From NCBI GenBank assembly GCA_013397935.1, contig VZRN01004188.1, forward strand, positions 551,677 through 615,676: a stretch of DNA of 64,000 bases. The letters run 5' to 3'. Position 1 is the first letter of the stretch, and each line of letters starts with the position of its first letter. A program made the translations under genes and the position numbers. Shown here piece after piece: positions 53,285 to 64,000 of this stretch. This DNA is from Dasyornis broadbenti (lineage: Eukaryota; Chordata; Aves; Passeriformes; Dasyornithidae). The notes below the pieces were generated by a model that did not search any database, was not told the DNA's origin, and saw only the letters and a program-made list of their open reading frames with translations.

Positions 53285-56200
53285 CTTTAATTGAAAAAGA
53301 AGCCTTAGTGCCTGAAATAAAGGCAGTAGAAACACCAACATGCAAACATTAACTTAAAAGGATTTAACGAAGGAAATCTTACCATTTATGGAGAAAGGGG
53401 GAGGCAGAAATAAGGGCAAAGTGAAAACCAGACAGGTGCAACTGAATGCCACTTTGATCTCTCTGTGTCTATTTTCATACACTGCCTTAACTTCCAAGTT
53501 CTTTGAAACTCCCTTAACACCCAGATGAATTCAGCAGCTTATGTATTGTTCATCAGAAACAAAGCCTGAAAGAGCTCCCCCAGCACTGGGGTTTCACCAG
53601 TAGAACAGACACTAATGGCTGTTCTTCTCATTAGTTTTGGAAGAAACACCTCGGATCACATCAGATGTAATATATTTGTGGAAAATGAGAGGATTTTGTG
53701 AGTAAATCAATTCAAGAACCCCCAGCAGTTTAAAAAAGGCTCAGGCCCACAAGCCCCAAGCTGGTATTGCAAAGCTGTTTTTCCTGAAGAACAAGGGACA
53801 GAATGGGGGAATAAAAGTTCACTTTGTTGCATCATCAATGAAGTGTCCAGCTACAGACCTGGAAACACACCCTGGGGGAGCAGCATCACAAATGCTTCCT
53901 ACGTACCAAGATGTCGGACGTTCCACATGGGATCAATACTGGAATGCTGTTTGTAAAATACAATGAGCAGAGGAGGTGTTGTGATGCTGCCAGCCAGAGT
54001 CTTACTGTAAAGTTCCTCTCTGGAAAAGAAGTTGAAAAGAAGCTGGGAAAGGATGCCGATGAGTTGATTTTTCACTTGCAGCAGCACGGAAGGAATCCAG
54101 AGATACACACACAGCCTTTCATCAGCAGGGAAATGCCCCCAGCAGAACCCAAGCCCTGGGCTGCTGCTATCCCCAGCTTGGGGTACTTACACCACATTAA
54201 GTGCCATCCACTTCTCCAGTTGTTTAGTGATGTTCTGTAATTTCCATTCAGTCAAATTGGCAACGAAAACTCCGGGATTGAAAGAGCAGGTGTTGGCTTT
54301 CATGGCAAGCTTTCGGATGGTTTCTTTTTTGTAATCTAGAAACCCAATATAATTATACTGGGGGAAAAAAATAGGAAGTTAGCTTAAAATATGGGGAAAT
54401 TCTTAAAGAAAAATTCTGCACAACTCACAACAGACAGGCATAAGTTGAAGTTCTCAGAGCAAATATCCGTTCCTTTAAAATGAGAGAAGGAAAGCTTAAG
54501 AGGTGTAATGTTTTAAAAATATGATGATATAGACTACATATTTTAAGGAATGCTGCATGGTCTTAATAATATTATTAATATAGTACCAGTGTCAGAAAAA
54601 GTACTTTTCATATATTCACAAATGAAAAACTCTCCCTCAAATGTTCTCAGACTTCCTGCTGTTCCACAGTGGGAACTGCTCTCATTGTAAAGCACAGCAA
54701 AAATTCCAAGTAATCTACTGTGCCTAAACAGAAACTGCAGGTCCCATTTGTAAAACTGGTTTGGGCAGGGACAGTCACATGTTTAGGTTTACAGCATTTG
54801 GAACATTCCCAAATGCCTGAGATCTAAGTATTGTTATCACAGAATAAGACTAAAACTAACCTGATTGCCAGCTCCACGGACAGCAACTTTACTACTGGTT
54901 GAGTCACAGTCATCTGAAAATGCAGCTGCATGTCCAGGTTTCAAGGGTGTGTTGTAAAGTTCAACAATGTCATCTGGCAAATGACAAGTTAGGCTTTGTT
55001 CAAACCATTGTTACAGCAGATAAACCCACTCAGTTTAACCCAATTCACTCCTATTTACAAAGTTTTTACATCTTTCCTTGAAGCAAAAAGGTTTGGATTC
55101 TGTGAGAGATAACTGACCTGAGCATGAGGCCAGTAGCAGCTAACAAAGGTCGCATACCTTGCACTATCACATCATCATCCACATAGATGACCTTCTCTAT
55201 ATGAGGTACCAAGTTGGGCAAGTAGAATCTTGCGAAGGTCAACTGTGAGAACAGCAAAGCAAGAGAAGTGAAGAATTAAATGAAAAAATTGTCCAAATAA
55301 ATGTGGAATTGACTGATTTTTCTGGCACTTATCTATGGCACTAATGTTCAAGACAATTTTTATTAAGAAAGTAAATAGGCAGCAATATCCTACAAGTAAT
55401 TTAAAATAAATAGGTTCCATTAATTCCTCATTTACTATGAATGTATGTATTGATAAACTAACTTTTAAACTGGTCTATATTAGAATTTCTTATCTGTCCA
55501 CATAGACCTGCAGTATCTCTGAGGTGTTGGTATGCCAACATGTGTTTCACAGTGGTTAGCAGCAAAAAATTATACTAGGTGTGCATATATAGATATTCAA
55601 ATTCATCTCTTGCTATCTAAAATTTTATTTGTACTGAAATTTAGGAATTTCATTATGAGAGATTCTTTCTATGCTAACATATTTGGTTTCAATCTCTAGC
55701 TGTGTTCAAAAGCCAACATCGAAATATATTGGTATTAACTAATAATTGCAAAAAGTAATCCACATCATCCTTACTGGTTTGAAGGTGTCTGCCTTTTGAG
55801 GATCCACTTGTACTTTGCCTTCTAAGACACGAGGGTCAAAATCCAAAATGCGGTATTTCATATTTTTCAGAGGAGTGCTCCTCAGCCACATCCTGCAAGC
55901 AGGAGAAAGGCACAGGTCTTGTTAGATGAGACAAAATCAAGTGAAAAGCAAGAAATCCACCTGACAGTAACACAGATCTTGGTGTGGCCGCTCACTTCCC
56001 TACCCAACAAACACATCTGGGGTGTAATCAATGGCCGGCATCGGTGCTGTCCTGTGTGGCCACAGGGGCATGCCCAGGGTCAGCAACTGCACACCTGGGA
56101 CATGTGAAAGGTACAAGGTTGCTTCTTATTTTATCAGAAATACACAATCCTGTTATCACAGGTCCTTCCCAAAACCATCAGTGTGGACAGAAGGGAGTAA

Positions 56201-57422
56201 AAATAAAAGGATCAAAGAACAATCCACAAAATCGGAGAAACACAACTGCCAGCATTTGAATTGCTTAGATGGAACAGTGAAGTAACTTCTACAACCCTTC
56301 CACCAACAAACTCCAACCTCACTGGCTGGATATAACCCTACCAGAATAGACATCTCTCTTCCATCCCTGAAACCTGACCAGGAGGAATGGCTGTAGGACT
56401 CCTACAGCAGCCTTGTCCAAAAGCTGCCATAAGCAGCAGCAGATGGGACTGGAAGTCAGGGGAGTGCAGCTCCAGGGAAAGGCAGCTCGTTTTCCTCTCA
56501 GAAATACTTAAAGGTTATAGTGTTGCAGGAATCCAATGAAAAGATCATTACCTCAAGTGATCCACAGTGTCATTCAAAGTAACTATGTGGAAAACCACGC
56601 TGGATCTGGTGTGCTGGTAAATGCTGTTCATGGCTGCAATTGCACCCCCGAGCCTCTCATCCGACGCTGCAATGACCACAGCAATCTCCTTGTCATTCCT
56701 CTCATCTGTCAGCCTCTGGGGAGCTGCAGGAATGAAATCTATAGGCTGAAGTCCTAAGGGATTTGGATCTGTGGAGTACAAATGAGGTACTTGTTATTAT
56801 CATTATTATCACACTAAAATTCCCAACACTTCAATTATTTCTGCTGTACACTTGGATGTCTGAGCTGAGGTGTGGATTGCAGTGAGCAAGTGTCAAACGC
56901 TTCAAGTATCAGCTTGTGAGAATCTGAGATGTCAGTGAATAGAGTAACATCACATTTACAAAAAACTGCACACTTTTAACCACACATATTCACACACAGC
57001 ACAAAGTATTAACGGCTGAGCTATACTTTCCAAAGGCAGTGTGCACTTACCTTTGGTCCCCTCTGCCATGTCTATAACCTCACTAATGTCCCCCTCCCAT
57101 TCACCCAAACCATGTGGTGGGTTTTGGCTGGGCAAAGCACATGTTTTCCCACCAAATTTTAATTTTTCTTTTTAAATTAAAATAAAAACCAACATACCTG
57201 ACAATTCCCGTCTCAAGAAGTCACTGAGGCTTAGGAAGTTATGATGAATAACTAGCAAAAATACGACAACAGCCACTATAAGGATGGAAATGTTCACTGA
57301 AAATTAAAAAGAAAAAGCTTTATCAATATAACCAGAGAATGACTGAGAAATTCAGATACAAAAGATATTAAAAAAAAAAAAATTAGGCAAACACATATAC
57401 ACATACCTTTCCTTAACGTCAT
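53094..57422 (-). CDS. GLT8D1: GLT8D1, glycosyltransferase 8 domain-containing protein 1
   Basis: A Golgi-type type II membrane glycosyltransferase of family GT8; its physiological acceptor is poorly defined. Eight coding exons join in phase from ATG (57422-57420) to TAG (53096-53094), giving 372 residues against 371 in human. Residues 6-28 form a signal-anchor (NISILIVAVVVFLLVI). The GT-A domain includes AAMNSIYQHTRSSVVF, LTFARFYLPNLVP and the metal-binding YVDDDVIVQG (DxD-type) motif. C-terminal blocks are GSITTPPLLIVFYKQHSS, IDPMWNVRHLG and LLHWNGHFKPWG. The N-terminal part of the stem region differs from human. The gene shares a CpG-island promoter with SPCS1. Confidence 0.96.
53907..54019 (-). 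CDS. GLT8D1: GLT8D1 exon
   Basis: EELYSKTLAGSITTPPLLIV, then FYKQHSSIDPMWNVRHL. It is highly similar to human throughout. Confidence 0.95.
54191..54357 (-). CDS. GLT8D1: GLT8D1 exon
   Basis: YNYIGFLDYKKETIRKLAMK, then TCSFNPGVFVANLTEWKLQN and LEKWMALNV. It carries NLT and NIT sequons. The donor is taken as GTAAGT at 54190; an adjacent GTGTAAGT would break phase. Confidence 0.92.
54861..54973 (-). CDS. GLT8D1: GLT8D1 exon
   Basis: DDIVELYNTPLKPGHAAAFS, then DDCDSTSSKVAVRGAGNQ. It is the conserved LKPGHAAAFS block after the DxD motif. Donor GTTAGT. Confidence 0.94.
55158..55242 (-). CDS. GLT8D1: GLT8D1 exon, DxD motif
   Basis: LTFARFYLPNLVPHIEKVIY, then VDDDVIVQ with one base of a Gly codon. 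The three Asp residues provide the metal and UDP-sugar binding site of GT8 enzymes. Confidence 0.95.
55775..55892 (-). CDS. GLT8D1: GLT8D1 exon
   Basis: MWLRSTPLKNMKYRILDFDP, then RVLEGKVQVDPQ and ADTFKP. It matches the human SDSLKSIRYKIVNFDPKLLEGKV region by position and residues. Phase-0 end at donor GTAAGG. Confidence 0.93.
56552..56768 (-). CDS. GLT8D1: GLT8D1 exon, GT8 domain start
   Basis: DPNPLGLQPIDFIPAAPQRL, then EIAVVIAASDERLGGAIAAM and VVFHIVTLNDTVDHL. It contains the first beta-strands of the nucleotide-sugar binding fold. Confidence 0.95.
57198..57296 (-). CDS. GLT8D1: GLT8D1 exon, membrane anchor
   Basis: NISILIVAVVVFLLVIHHN, then FLSLSDFLRRELS. The single hydrophobic helix makes this a type II membrane protein with a short cytosolic tail. 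Confidence 0.94.
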
Positions 57423-57454
57423 TTTTTGGTTCTTATTTTCTTAGTGTAAGGTTC
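57407..57454 (-). CDS. GLT8D1: GLT8D1 start-codon exon
   Basis: Codes only MTLRK plus one base (16 bp). The rest is 5' UTR back to a probable acceptor at 57455. The context AAAAAATGA has A at -3. Start chosen because MTLRKVNISIL aligns with human MSFRKVNIIIL. Confidence 0.88.
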
Positions 57455-57652
57455 CTGCAAATCTGCAAGAAAGAAATACAGCAGTCACTCCCTACTTCAG
57501 TGCATTCCTATACGAGGCATAGCACGCTATCACCAGGAGGGTCACAACAGTTTCAGTGTCAAATGCAGTGAATGTTTCCCTCTGTCAAGCAGATAAAACT
57601 GTATGTCACATTTTAACAAGTGAGTCTGGTATCAGCAAGTACCTTACTACAA

Positions 57653-58062
57653 CCACAGAATCATAGCATGGGTTGGGTTGGAAGGAACTTTCAAGATCTC
57701 CTGGTTCCAACTCCTGCCATGGGCACAGACACCACCCCCAACTTCTCTGGGCAACCTGTGCCAGGGCCTCACCACCCTCACAGCCAAGAATTTCTTCCTA
57801 ATACCTCATTTAAACCTGCCCTCTGTCAGTTCAAAGCCATTCCCCCCTGTACTGTCACTCCATGCCCTTGTCCAAAGTCCCTCTCCAGCTCTCTTGAAGC
57901 CCCTTCAGGCACTGGAAGAGGCTCTAAGCACTCCCTGGAGCCTCCTCTTCTCCAGAGCGGACAATCCCACCTCTCTCAGCCCGTCCCCACAGCAGAGGTG
58001 CTCTAGCCCCCACTGCATCTTTGGCGCCCTCTGGACCTGTCCAAACAGGTCCATGTCTTTCT
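57653..58062 (-). mobile_element. CR1 LINE 3' fragment in GLT8D1 first intron
   Basis: The left edge ACCACAGAATCATAGCATGG is a reversed CR1 3' terminus. Internal blocks include CTCACCACCCTCACAGCC, TTCTTCCTAATACCTCATTT, CTGGAGCCTCCTCTTCTCCA and CCTGTCCAAACAGGTCCATG. About 410 bp, in the same orientation as GLT8D1. Confidence 0.92.
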
Positions 58063-58920
58063 CATGTTAGGGACCCCCTCATATACAATGACATATCTAA
58101 AGAAGGTTTCAGAGAAAAAAAGGAGACATAGAGATCTTTCCACCTACTTCACTAACAGAAAAAAAAAAGAAAACAAAAAGCCAAACTCCTTTTGCCAGCC
58201 AAAAGTGATCTTAGATCTGGAAAATTATGTATGGTTTCTTTACTGTTGAAAAATTTATTTAACTATCTGAACTGGAAGCATTAGATAAATGATTATGCGT
58301 TTCTTTCCATACTTAACCAACTGCAAGATTCTGGCAGGACAAAGTGCTTACAAGATTTTAACAAACAGCATTAGATGCTCTAAACAACATTACATTTCTC
58401 TACATAAAATATACATATATCAGAGTATCAGCTGAAGTGTCATCATACGGAACAGATCGCAAAAGTGGGAAAGAAGGCAGTATCATCACGTTATAGAAGG
58501 GGATAAAAATGCAACACAATTCAAACATGCTTGTTCATTATTTAAGGGTCAAGGTGAAATCAGAACAAAAGCTGTGTATCCTGGCATCTGAAGGAGCTCT
58601 CAAGTAACACAGAGAAAGCTCTCTAACAACATGCAAAATTCCAGAAACGGTGACACACTTGCGAAATCCCTACATTAAAACACCGCAGACTGTGCTGTGA
58701 CTGTTACATGTATCAGAGCCAACCATCTCTTTCCCGCTGCTGCATTTCTCCCCCAGGGCAAACACATCAGTGGAGCCCAACAAATCCCTGCCCTGAGCCC
58801 TGTCTCCGCCATCACCGCACTGCTGGCACGGGGCGGGACACGGAGCTTTGCCTATGGAGCACAACGCCACGTCCCGCTGTGGAACGAAGCCCTTTGCAAT
58901 TCCCAGCGCTGGGGCTGAGG

Positions 58921-59205
58921 CGCACACAGACACGGCGGTGCCGCACACAGACACTGCCGGTACAGCACACAGACACGGCGGTGCCGCACACAGACACGGC
59001 CGGTACAGCACACAGACACGGCCGGTACAGCACACAGACACGGCGGTGCCGCACACAGACACGGCNGCTGTGCCGCACACAGACACGGCGGTGCCGCACA
59101 CAGACACTGCCGGTACCGCACACAGACACGGCGGTACCGCACACAGACACGGCGGTGCCGCACACAGACACGGCCGGTGCCGCGCACAGACACGGCGGTA
59201 CCTCA
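58921..59205 (+). repeat. 21/22-bp CACACAGACACGGC minisatellite
   Basis: About thirteen head-to-tail units of CACACAGACACGGC followed by either GGTGCCG (21 bp) or CGGTACAG (22 bp), interrupted by one unknown base at 59066. It is CpG-rich and lies at the edge of the GLT8D1/SPCS1 CpG island. Open frames through it on both strands simply follow the 7-codon period. One unknown base suggests that the assembled copy number may be unreliable. Confidence 0.95.
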
Positions 59206-60110
59206 GCGACACGCGGCAACCGGGCTGAGGGCACTGACAAAACGGCCCCTGCGCAGGGTGGTCACGGACCACAATAAGACACACACCGCGCCGCTCCGCC
59301 GGCTCCCCGCAGCGCACACCGCGCTCCCCGGGCTGCTATGGCGGCACAGCCCGGCTCCGGGACCGACGGGCCCGTGCCCAGCTCTCCCGCACCACCCCGG
59401 CCCCCACGGACCGTCCGCCCGCGCCGCCACCGCGGCAGCGCGNCTCTACCGGGGCCGTGGCGGTGCCCGGCGGCTCCGCGAGGCGAGCCCGAGGCTCGAG
59501 AGGGAGGGGGGCCCGCGGGCTGCCGAGTCAGTGCGGGTTCCCCACAGGCGGCCCCACGGCGCCTCGCACCTGCCGGGGAAGGCGTCTCGGCCTGGGTCCT
59601 GCGGGGCAAAGCCGCCGTTGCCGAGGAGACGCGTCCCGGCGGATGAGAGGAAACGGGACCGGAGCAGCCCCGGAGCAGCGACTGCAGCGCAGAAGCGATG
59701 CCCAGGGCTGGAGGCCGCAGCCCCTGCCGACGGAGCTCTGGGCGGGGCGGACGGGGCGCGTTTCCGGCCAGCTCAGCGGCCGCCTTCCGCTCCGCCGCGA
59801 CGAGCACCGGTACGAGCGGAGCCACCGCAAGGAGCGGCGGTAGCAGCGGAGCAACTGCACCGCGCCCCGCGAAAAGCAGGGCCCCGACCAGGAGCGGGGA
59901 CAGGCTGCAAGGAGGAAGGAGAAGAGGCCGGAGAGGCGCCGCCGCCATGCTGAGCGTGTTCCGCTCCATCCCCACGCAGATGGTAGGGCCCAGCCGGGCC
60001 TCGGCACCGGGGCACTACAGACGACACGACCGGGCGCAGGTTTTCGTGTCCCCTGCCCGCCCGGTGACACGGCCGCGGTGCGGGGCGGGCTCAGCGTACG
60101 AGGCACGACT
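59206..60110. promoter_or_regulatory. Bidirectional CpG-island promoter, GLT8D1/SPCS1
   Basis: Very GC- and CpG-rich sequence ending just past SPCS1 exon 1 (59947-59982). GLT8D1 is transcribed leftward, with its start-codon exon preceded by a 5' UTR intron, so its non-coding exon 1 should lie here. Long GC-driven open frames on both strands (up to 258 codons) match nothing known. One unknown base at 59443. Confidence 0.8.
59947..59982 (+). CDS. SPCS1: SPCS1 exon 1
   Basis: Twelve codons, MLSVFRSIPTQM. The last five match human SSLPTQM. The donor GTAGGG follows the Met codon. Confidence 0.93.
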
Positions 60111-62460
60111 AGGGAGATGCAGGATGAATCCATATAATTCCGATTTTTGACCTGGGAGTTGGGACTTTCAGGTGCTGTAAAGGGAAGGTACTAGGCAGCT
60201 GGGTAAAGCCCCTCTGTGCTTTCCGCCTGTGCCATAGGCGGGCAGAAGACAGTGTGCGCTCTCAGAGAGCCACGTTTTCTAACGCCATGCAAAAATAGAT
60301 TAGTTGGGTTTGGAAGGAACTTCTGGAGATCATCCGGTCCAACCCTGCCAAGGCAGGGTCACCTGGAGCAGGAACGCATCCAGGTGGATTGGAACGTCTC
60401 CAGAGGGACTCCATGACCTCTCGAGGCAGCCTGTCCCAGTGCTCTGCCCTCCTCAACATAAAATTCTTCTTCCTGTTGAGGTAGAACTTCATGTGTTTTA
60501 GTTTATGGCCATTGCTGCTTGTCCTGTCACTGGGCACCACTGAAGAGAGTCTGGTGCCACCTTCTTGGCACCCACCTTGGAGATATTTATCTGTCAGTCT
60601 TCTCCAAAACACAGGTGCCACACACACCGTGCCCTCTCCGGCACACCCTTTTCAGTGGTGATACAGCTTTTACTCAGTGATGGTAAGATGACTACAGTGA
60701 TATTTTGAATTTGCATTACTTACCCTGATCAGGCAGTGCTTGCTTCTGTTTCTAGGTGATGTGATCAAGCTTGCAGCGGCGATGTTTTCAGACACTGTAA
60801 GAAAAATAATTCCAATCTGGTTTGAAAGTTGAACAAAAATGCTGAGAACCCACGGTCAGGTAGACTGTAGGATCTAACCTGAAAGAGTTAAGTGGGCAGG
60901 TTTGTGTTTTGAATAACTGACTAAAAAGTATCTCTTCCCACAGGACTACAAGGGCCAAAAATTAGCAGAACAGATTTTTCAAGGAATCATTCTTGTCTCT
61001 GCAGTAAGTATACTAGACCTGCGGGTGAGAACATAAAGGACTACTTTGTTTTCTGATCTTACAAATTTTTTTCATATTGTTTGGGGTCACTAAAAGCTTT
61101 AGACAAAGTCAGAGGGGCTGTCATGGATTAAAACTTTTCTTCTTCCCATCTTTTACTTTCATTGTTGGCCTGCAATTTTGAAAAGGTTAGAAAGATGTAT
61201 GAACTGTGCTTTTGAAAAACCTGTATTTTCCACCCCCTGCAACTTAATCATGTCATGGGAACTGTTTTTCTTCATTTAAAGTTTGATGGGTTTAAATATT
61301 TTTTCCAGGTAATTGGTTTCATTTATGGATACATCACTGAACAGTTTGGATGGACTGTCTACATAGTTATGGCTGGATTTGCTTTATCATGCGTGGTAAG
61401 AATGTTTTTTCCTCACACCAGAAAATACGTGTGCTATTTAATCCAGAATAATAGTTAAATTAAGGGGCTATCAGCACACACTAATGTTTGCTATGTAATT
61501 CAGATTTATTAATACGTATTTGTACTTCTTTTAATCTGCATAAAGTGCTTTGCAGGCCATTAAGTGATTTTTTTGAAATGCTAGCAGGATTTTTGTAGTT
61601 TAATACCACTTTTGAGTTCATTTTTCATTTCAGTGAAAGTTAGTGTTAAGTGCAGCTGACAGCACTGATAACAGAAAGGACAGTGAGGCTTTCTGTGCAG
61701 TAGCAGCTTGGCATGAAAATTTTGCAGCTGTCCCCTGCTGACTGAGGAGAGAGACAAGGAGGCAGAGTATGGAATTGCAGGAGTAATTCCTTATCTATGC
61801 ATGAGAGGTGTCCCATTCCTATTGGGGCACTCCCAATCCAGTTTTACAGTTTTTATACTTTTCAAGTGTTCAGATACAGCACGATTTGACCAATCATTAC
61901 TTAAAACACACACACACCCCCACCTCCCACTGTTTCGAAAAGCCTCTGGCATCATCATGCATCTGCTCCTTACTTCCTTAAACATCCCTGAGTCAGTCTG
62001 GCTACTGCCTCCCCCATGATGCCAGGCAAGAGGAGGCTTCTGATGCAGTGTTGGAGGTGCTGGAATGCTGGTATCACCTCACGAGTCCAGGGGTGTCTTT
62101 TTTTCTTCATGGTGGGTGTTCTCCTCCTTGTAATGACCTGGGGTGCTTTAGTCATATTCTTAAGCATGACTGTAAAGTACAAACTGTAAATGTATGTGCC
62201 TTTTTATATGAACGTGTATGAGTTTTCTTAGGAGCAACTGATAATTAGTTAGGGATGAAGACTTTCCTAAAAAGCTGTACAAAACAGCTGTTTGGCTCCT
62301 CAATGTCCATATTCTGACCCACTGCCTTTGCCCTCAGCTGACACTGCCTCCGTGGCCCATGTACCGCCGCAATCCCCTCAAGTGGCTGCCTGTCCAGGAG
62401 TCAGGCACAGAAGAGAAGAAGGCGGCAGACAGGAAGCCAAAGAGACATTCTAAAAGCTAA
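59947..62460 (+). CDS. SPCS1: SPCS1, signal peptidase complex subunit 1 (SPC12)
   Basis: A small endoplasmic-reticulum membrane protein, a non-catalytic subunit of the signal peptidase complex that cleaves signal peptides. Four exons (59947-59982, 60944-61003, 61309-61395, 62338-62460) join in phase to 101 residues; human SPCS1 has 102. Two hydrophobic segments (ILVSAVIGFIYGYI and VYIVMAGFALSCVLTL) flank the conserved TEQFGWT loop. Both termini are expected in the cytosol. The C-terminus is basic ([14 protein letters not shown]). The ATG sits in GCCGCCATGC, a strong start context. It is head-to-head with GLT8D1. Confidence 0.97.
60287..60640 (-). mobile_element. CR1 LINE 3' fragment in SPCS1 intron 1
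   Basis: Reversed CR1 sequence: GGTTTGGAAGGAACTTCTGG, ATCATCCGGTCCAACC, CAGCCTGTCCCAGTGCTC, TAAAATTCTTCTTCCTG and TCCTGTCACTGGGCACCACT. It is antisense to SPCS1. Confidence 0.9.
60944..61003 (+). CDS. SPCS1: SPCS1 exon 2
   Basis: Twenty codons, DYKGQKLAEQIFQGIILVSA, almost identical to human. Donor GTAAGT. Confidence 0.95.
61309..61395 (+). CDS. SPCS1: SPCS1 exon 3
   Basis: VIGFIYGYITEQFGWTVYIV, then MAGFALSCV: the end of membrane helix 1, the loop and most of helix 2. Phase 0 at both ends. Confidence 0.95.
62338..62460 (+). CDS. SPCS1: SPCS1 exon 4
   Basis: [20 protein letters not shown], then a Lys-rich tail and TAA at 62458-62460. It matches human [20 protein letters not shown]. Confidence 0.95.
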   Translation: [40 protein letters not shown]

Positions 62461-62758
62461 AAATTATGGTCCTTCAGGCTGTTACTTCGTTAAATTAATT
62501 TCAACTCAGAGATACTTCTTGGCTTAGTTTTTGGGTTATTTCTTCGTACTTTGTATATTACTGTGAGTACAACCAAGGTCTGCAGGGAGCGTGAAGCCTT
62601 GAAATTGGGTCTGGAGTTTCAGGGAAGGCACTGGGAACACAGGGATGGGGGGATTAACTTCAGAAGGCTGCTGGAGGTCACATCTCAAGTCTTTTAGTAA
62701 AAAGGAACTCAGTGAATCAAATGAAGTCTAGTTAAGCTGTTGCCATAACCTAAAAGAT

Positions 62759-62764
62759 AATAAA
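62759..62764 (+). terminator. SPCS1 polyadenylation signal (AATAAA)
   Basis: A canonical AATAAA 299 bp after the SPCS1 stop, in an AT-rich 3' UTR. Confidence 0.7.
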
Positions 62765-62789
62765 CAGATGGACTTCTACTGAAATATTT

Positions 62790-64000
62790 CTAACCATGTG
62801 TAAAAAAAGCTGTCAGCAGTGCCAGGTTGTAACAAATACTGTGAAATGGTATGTACCCTACAGTTCTGAAAATAACTGTTCTAGGATAAGAGACTGCAGA
62901 GTGGCAGGTTTTGTTTAAAATAAATTTCCCTGGGAAGAGCAAGTAACAATACAATAGCTCGTGAAACATTGTAACTTGAGCATGTAGAGTGTGAGAGGCA
63001 GCAGGATCCATAGGTATGGCATTCTATTTTACTACTTTCATGTCAGTAACCTCCTTCACGGATGCTGGAAGTTACAATATTTTAGCTACAGCCAGGAAAA
63101 TAGACAGGTTGTTCATTTATAATTTTATTTTACAAATTCAATTCCCTTTGACTTCGTTACTCCTTAAAAAAAACATGCTTTTCCTCTAGGGATGCTACAC
63201 AACAATGCCTAGGTGGGTGTAGCAAGACACTCTGGATGCAAAGAGAAATAAGTGTTTTATCTTTTCCCTAAGTGGTTCTGGTTTTCATTCCGAAAAGGAA
63301 TTAGTTTTTGTAAGGCAAAGGGATTTCTCCAGCTGGGACCACGGTAACCATCACTGCATTCCCTTCAAACTTTTTCAGACTTATTTTATCTAGTTACCAA
63401 ATGCTTTCTGCCACCTTGGTGACTGCCTCGGCAACAAAACACAAGAGCAAAGTCTCCTTACAAGCAGTACAGGTACCCCTCAGCACTTGGGCTTGGCAAT
63501 TTACAGAACCTGAGGACCTTGAGTTCTACAAAAAGTAGTAATTCTGTCTTCATGCTAAATTTTCACAACTTTGATGTAACAGCTTATAGCTTATCATACC
63601 AGAGCCTTGGCAGAGATTTTGTTACTGTATTTAGTATGAGACTATACCAAAAACCTTTTGCTTTGACAAATTCAAACCAAAACATAATCTTTTTTGACAC
63701 TCCTTAGCATACAAAACTTGGAGTCCACCCCTATTTGCATCTATGAAAAGCAACTTTTAAAAGTGTCATTAAGAGAATATAAACTAAACAAACAGTTTCT
63801 CTTCCGAGAAAGTGATAGTCTGGTTCACATTTTAGCATGAAAAATATTACTACAAATTCTAACATTTTCTGCAAGTTCATCTCCTTATTCCAGCAAAGGA
63901 GATCAATGGGTAAACGTGCTTTGTAAGCTAGTCCAGTCTATCAAAGGAGCTAGAAAACAGTTCTTTTCTCTAAGGAAAAGATTCTGGTCAGAGCTTCACA
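62790..64000. other. Downstream of SPCS1; no gene recognised
   Basis: 1.2 kb of AT-rich sequence without a convincing coding exon. In vertebrates NEK4 usually follows SPCS1 on the opposite strand. A minus-strand AATAAA (TTTATT on the plus strand near 63125) could be its polyadenylation signal, making this its 3' UTR. That is inference from synteny only. Confidence 0.35.

Noticed and set aside
57620..58070. Two 128-130 codon plus-strand frames
   Set aside because: They fall inside a reversed CR1 fragment and do not correspond to the CR1 protein-coding strand.
58812..59317. Periodic open frames through the minisatellite in several frames
   Set aside because: A 21-bp unit keeps any stop-free frame open. 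The repeating heptapeptides are a by-product of the repeat.
59177..59975. Long open frames on both strands in the SPCS1/GLT8D1 CpG island (258 and 237 codons)
   Set aside because: GC-rich DNA has few stop codons. The products are low-complexity Ala/Arg/Pro-rich, include minisatellite-edge and promoter sequence, and match no family.
62790..64000. NEK4 coding exons
   Set aside because: Synteny predicts the gene nearby, but no frame here resembles a NEK kinase or its tail; at most 3' UTR.

Overview
The window is vertebrate nuclear DNA, almost certainly from a bird. The genes are split by long introns with GT-AG junctions, CR1-type LINE 3' ends are present, an avian-type endogenous retroviral LTR sits in one intron, and gene order matches the conserved PBRM1-GNL3-GLT8D1-SPCS1 block (human 3p21.1). 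I read exon boundaries by eye from reading frame, splice consensus and remembered vertebrate homologues. All assigned exon phases join without a frameshift or internal stop.

Layout: (1) About 2.6-45 kb, minus strand: PBRM1 (polybromo-1/BAF180), with 26 coding exons from the start codon through six bromodomains, two BAH domains, an HMG box and part of the Pro-rich tail. The last C-terminal exons lie beyond base 1. (2) About 44.2-45.2 kb: a CpG island shared head-to-head by PBRM1 and GNL3, interrupted by 390 unknown bases that hide GNL3 exon 1 and probably PBRM1 exon 1. (3) 45.1-51.7 kb, plus strand: GNL3 (nucleostemin), a circularly permuted nucleolar GTPase whose introns carry four box C/D snoRNAs: three SNORD19-like and one SNORD69-like. 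(4) 53.1-57.5 kb, minus strand: GLT8D1, a type II membrane glycosyltransferase, tail-to-tail with GNL3. (5) About 58.9-60.1 kb: a second CpG island, shared by GLT8D1 and SPCS1, with a 21/22-bp minisatellite at its edge. (6) 59.9-62.8 kb, plus strand: SPCS1, a small signal peptidase subunit. (7) 62.8-64 kb: no gene recognised.

Functional links: GNL3 and its snoRNAs form a ribosome-biogenesis unit, since the host protein is nucleolar and the intronic RNAs are predicted to guide 18S and 28S rRNA 2'-O-methylation. PBRM1 is the PBAF chromatin-remodeller subunit that reads acetyl-lysine. GLT8D1 and SPCS1 act in the secretory pathway.

I found no evidence of a wholly undescribed gene system. The most interesting signals are the snoRNA family with a shared guide core aimed at two different rRNAs, the solo LTR 48 bp from a PBRM1 splice site, tandem in-frame acceptors in GLT8D1, the promoter-edge minisatellite, and an unexplained CpG-rich island inside a PBRM1 intron.
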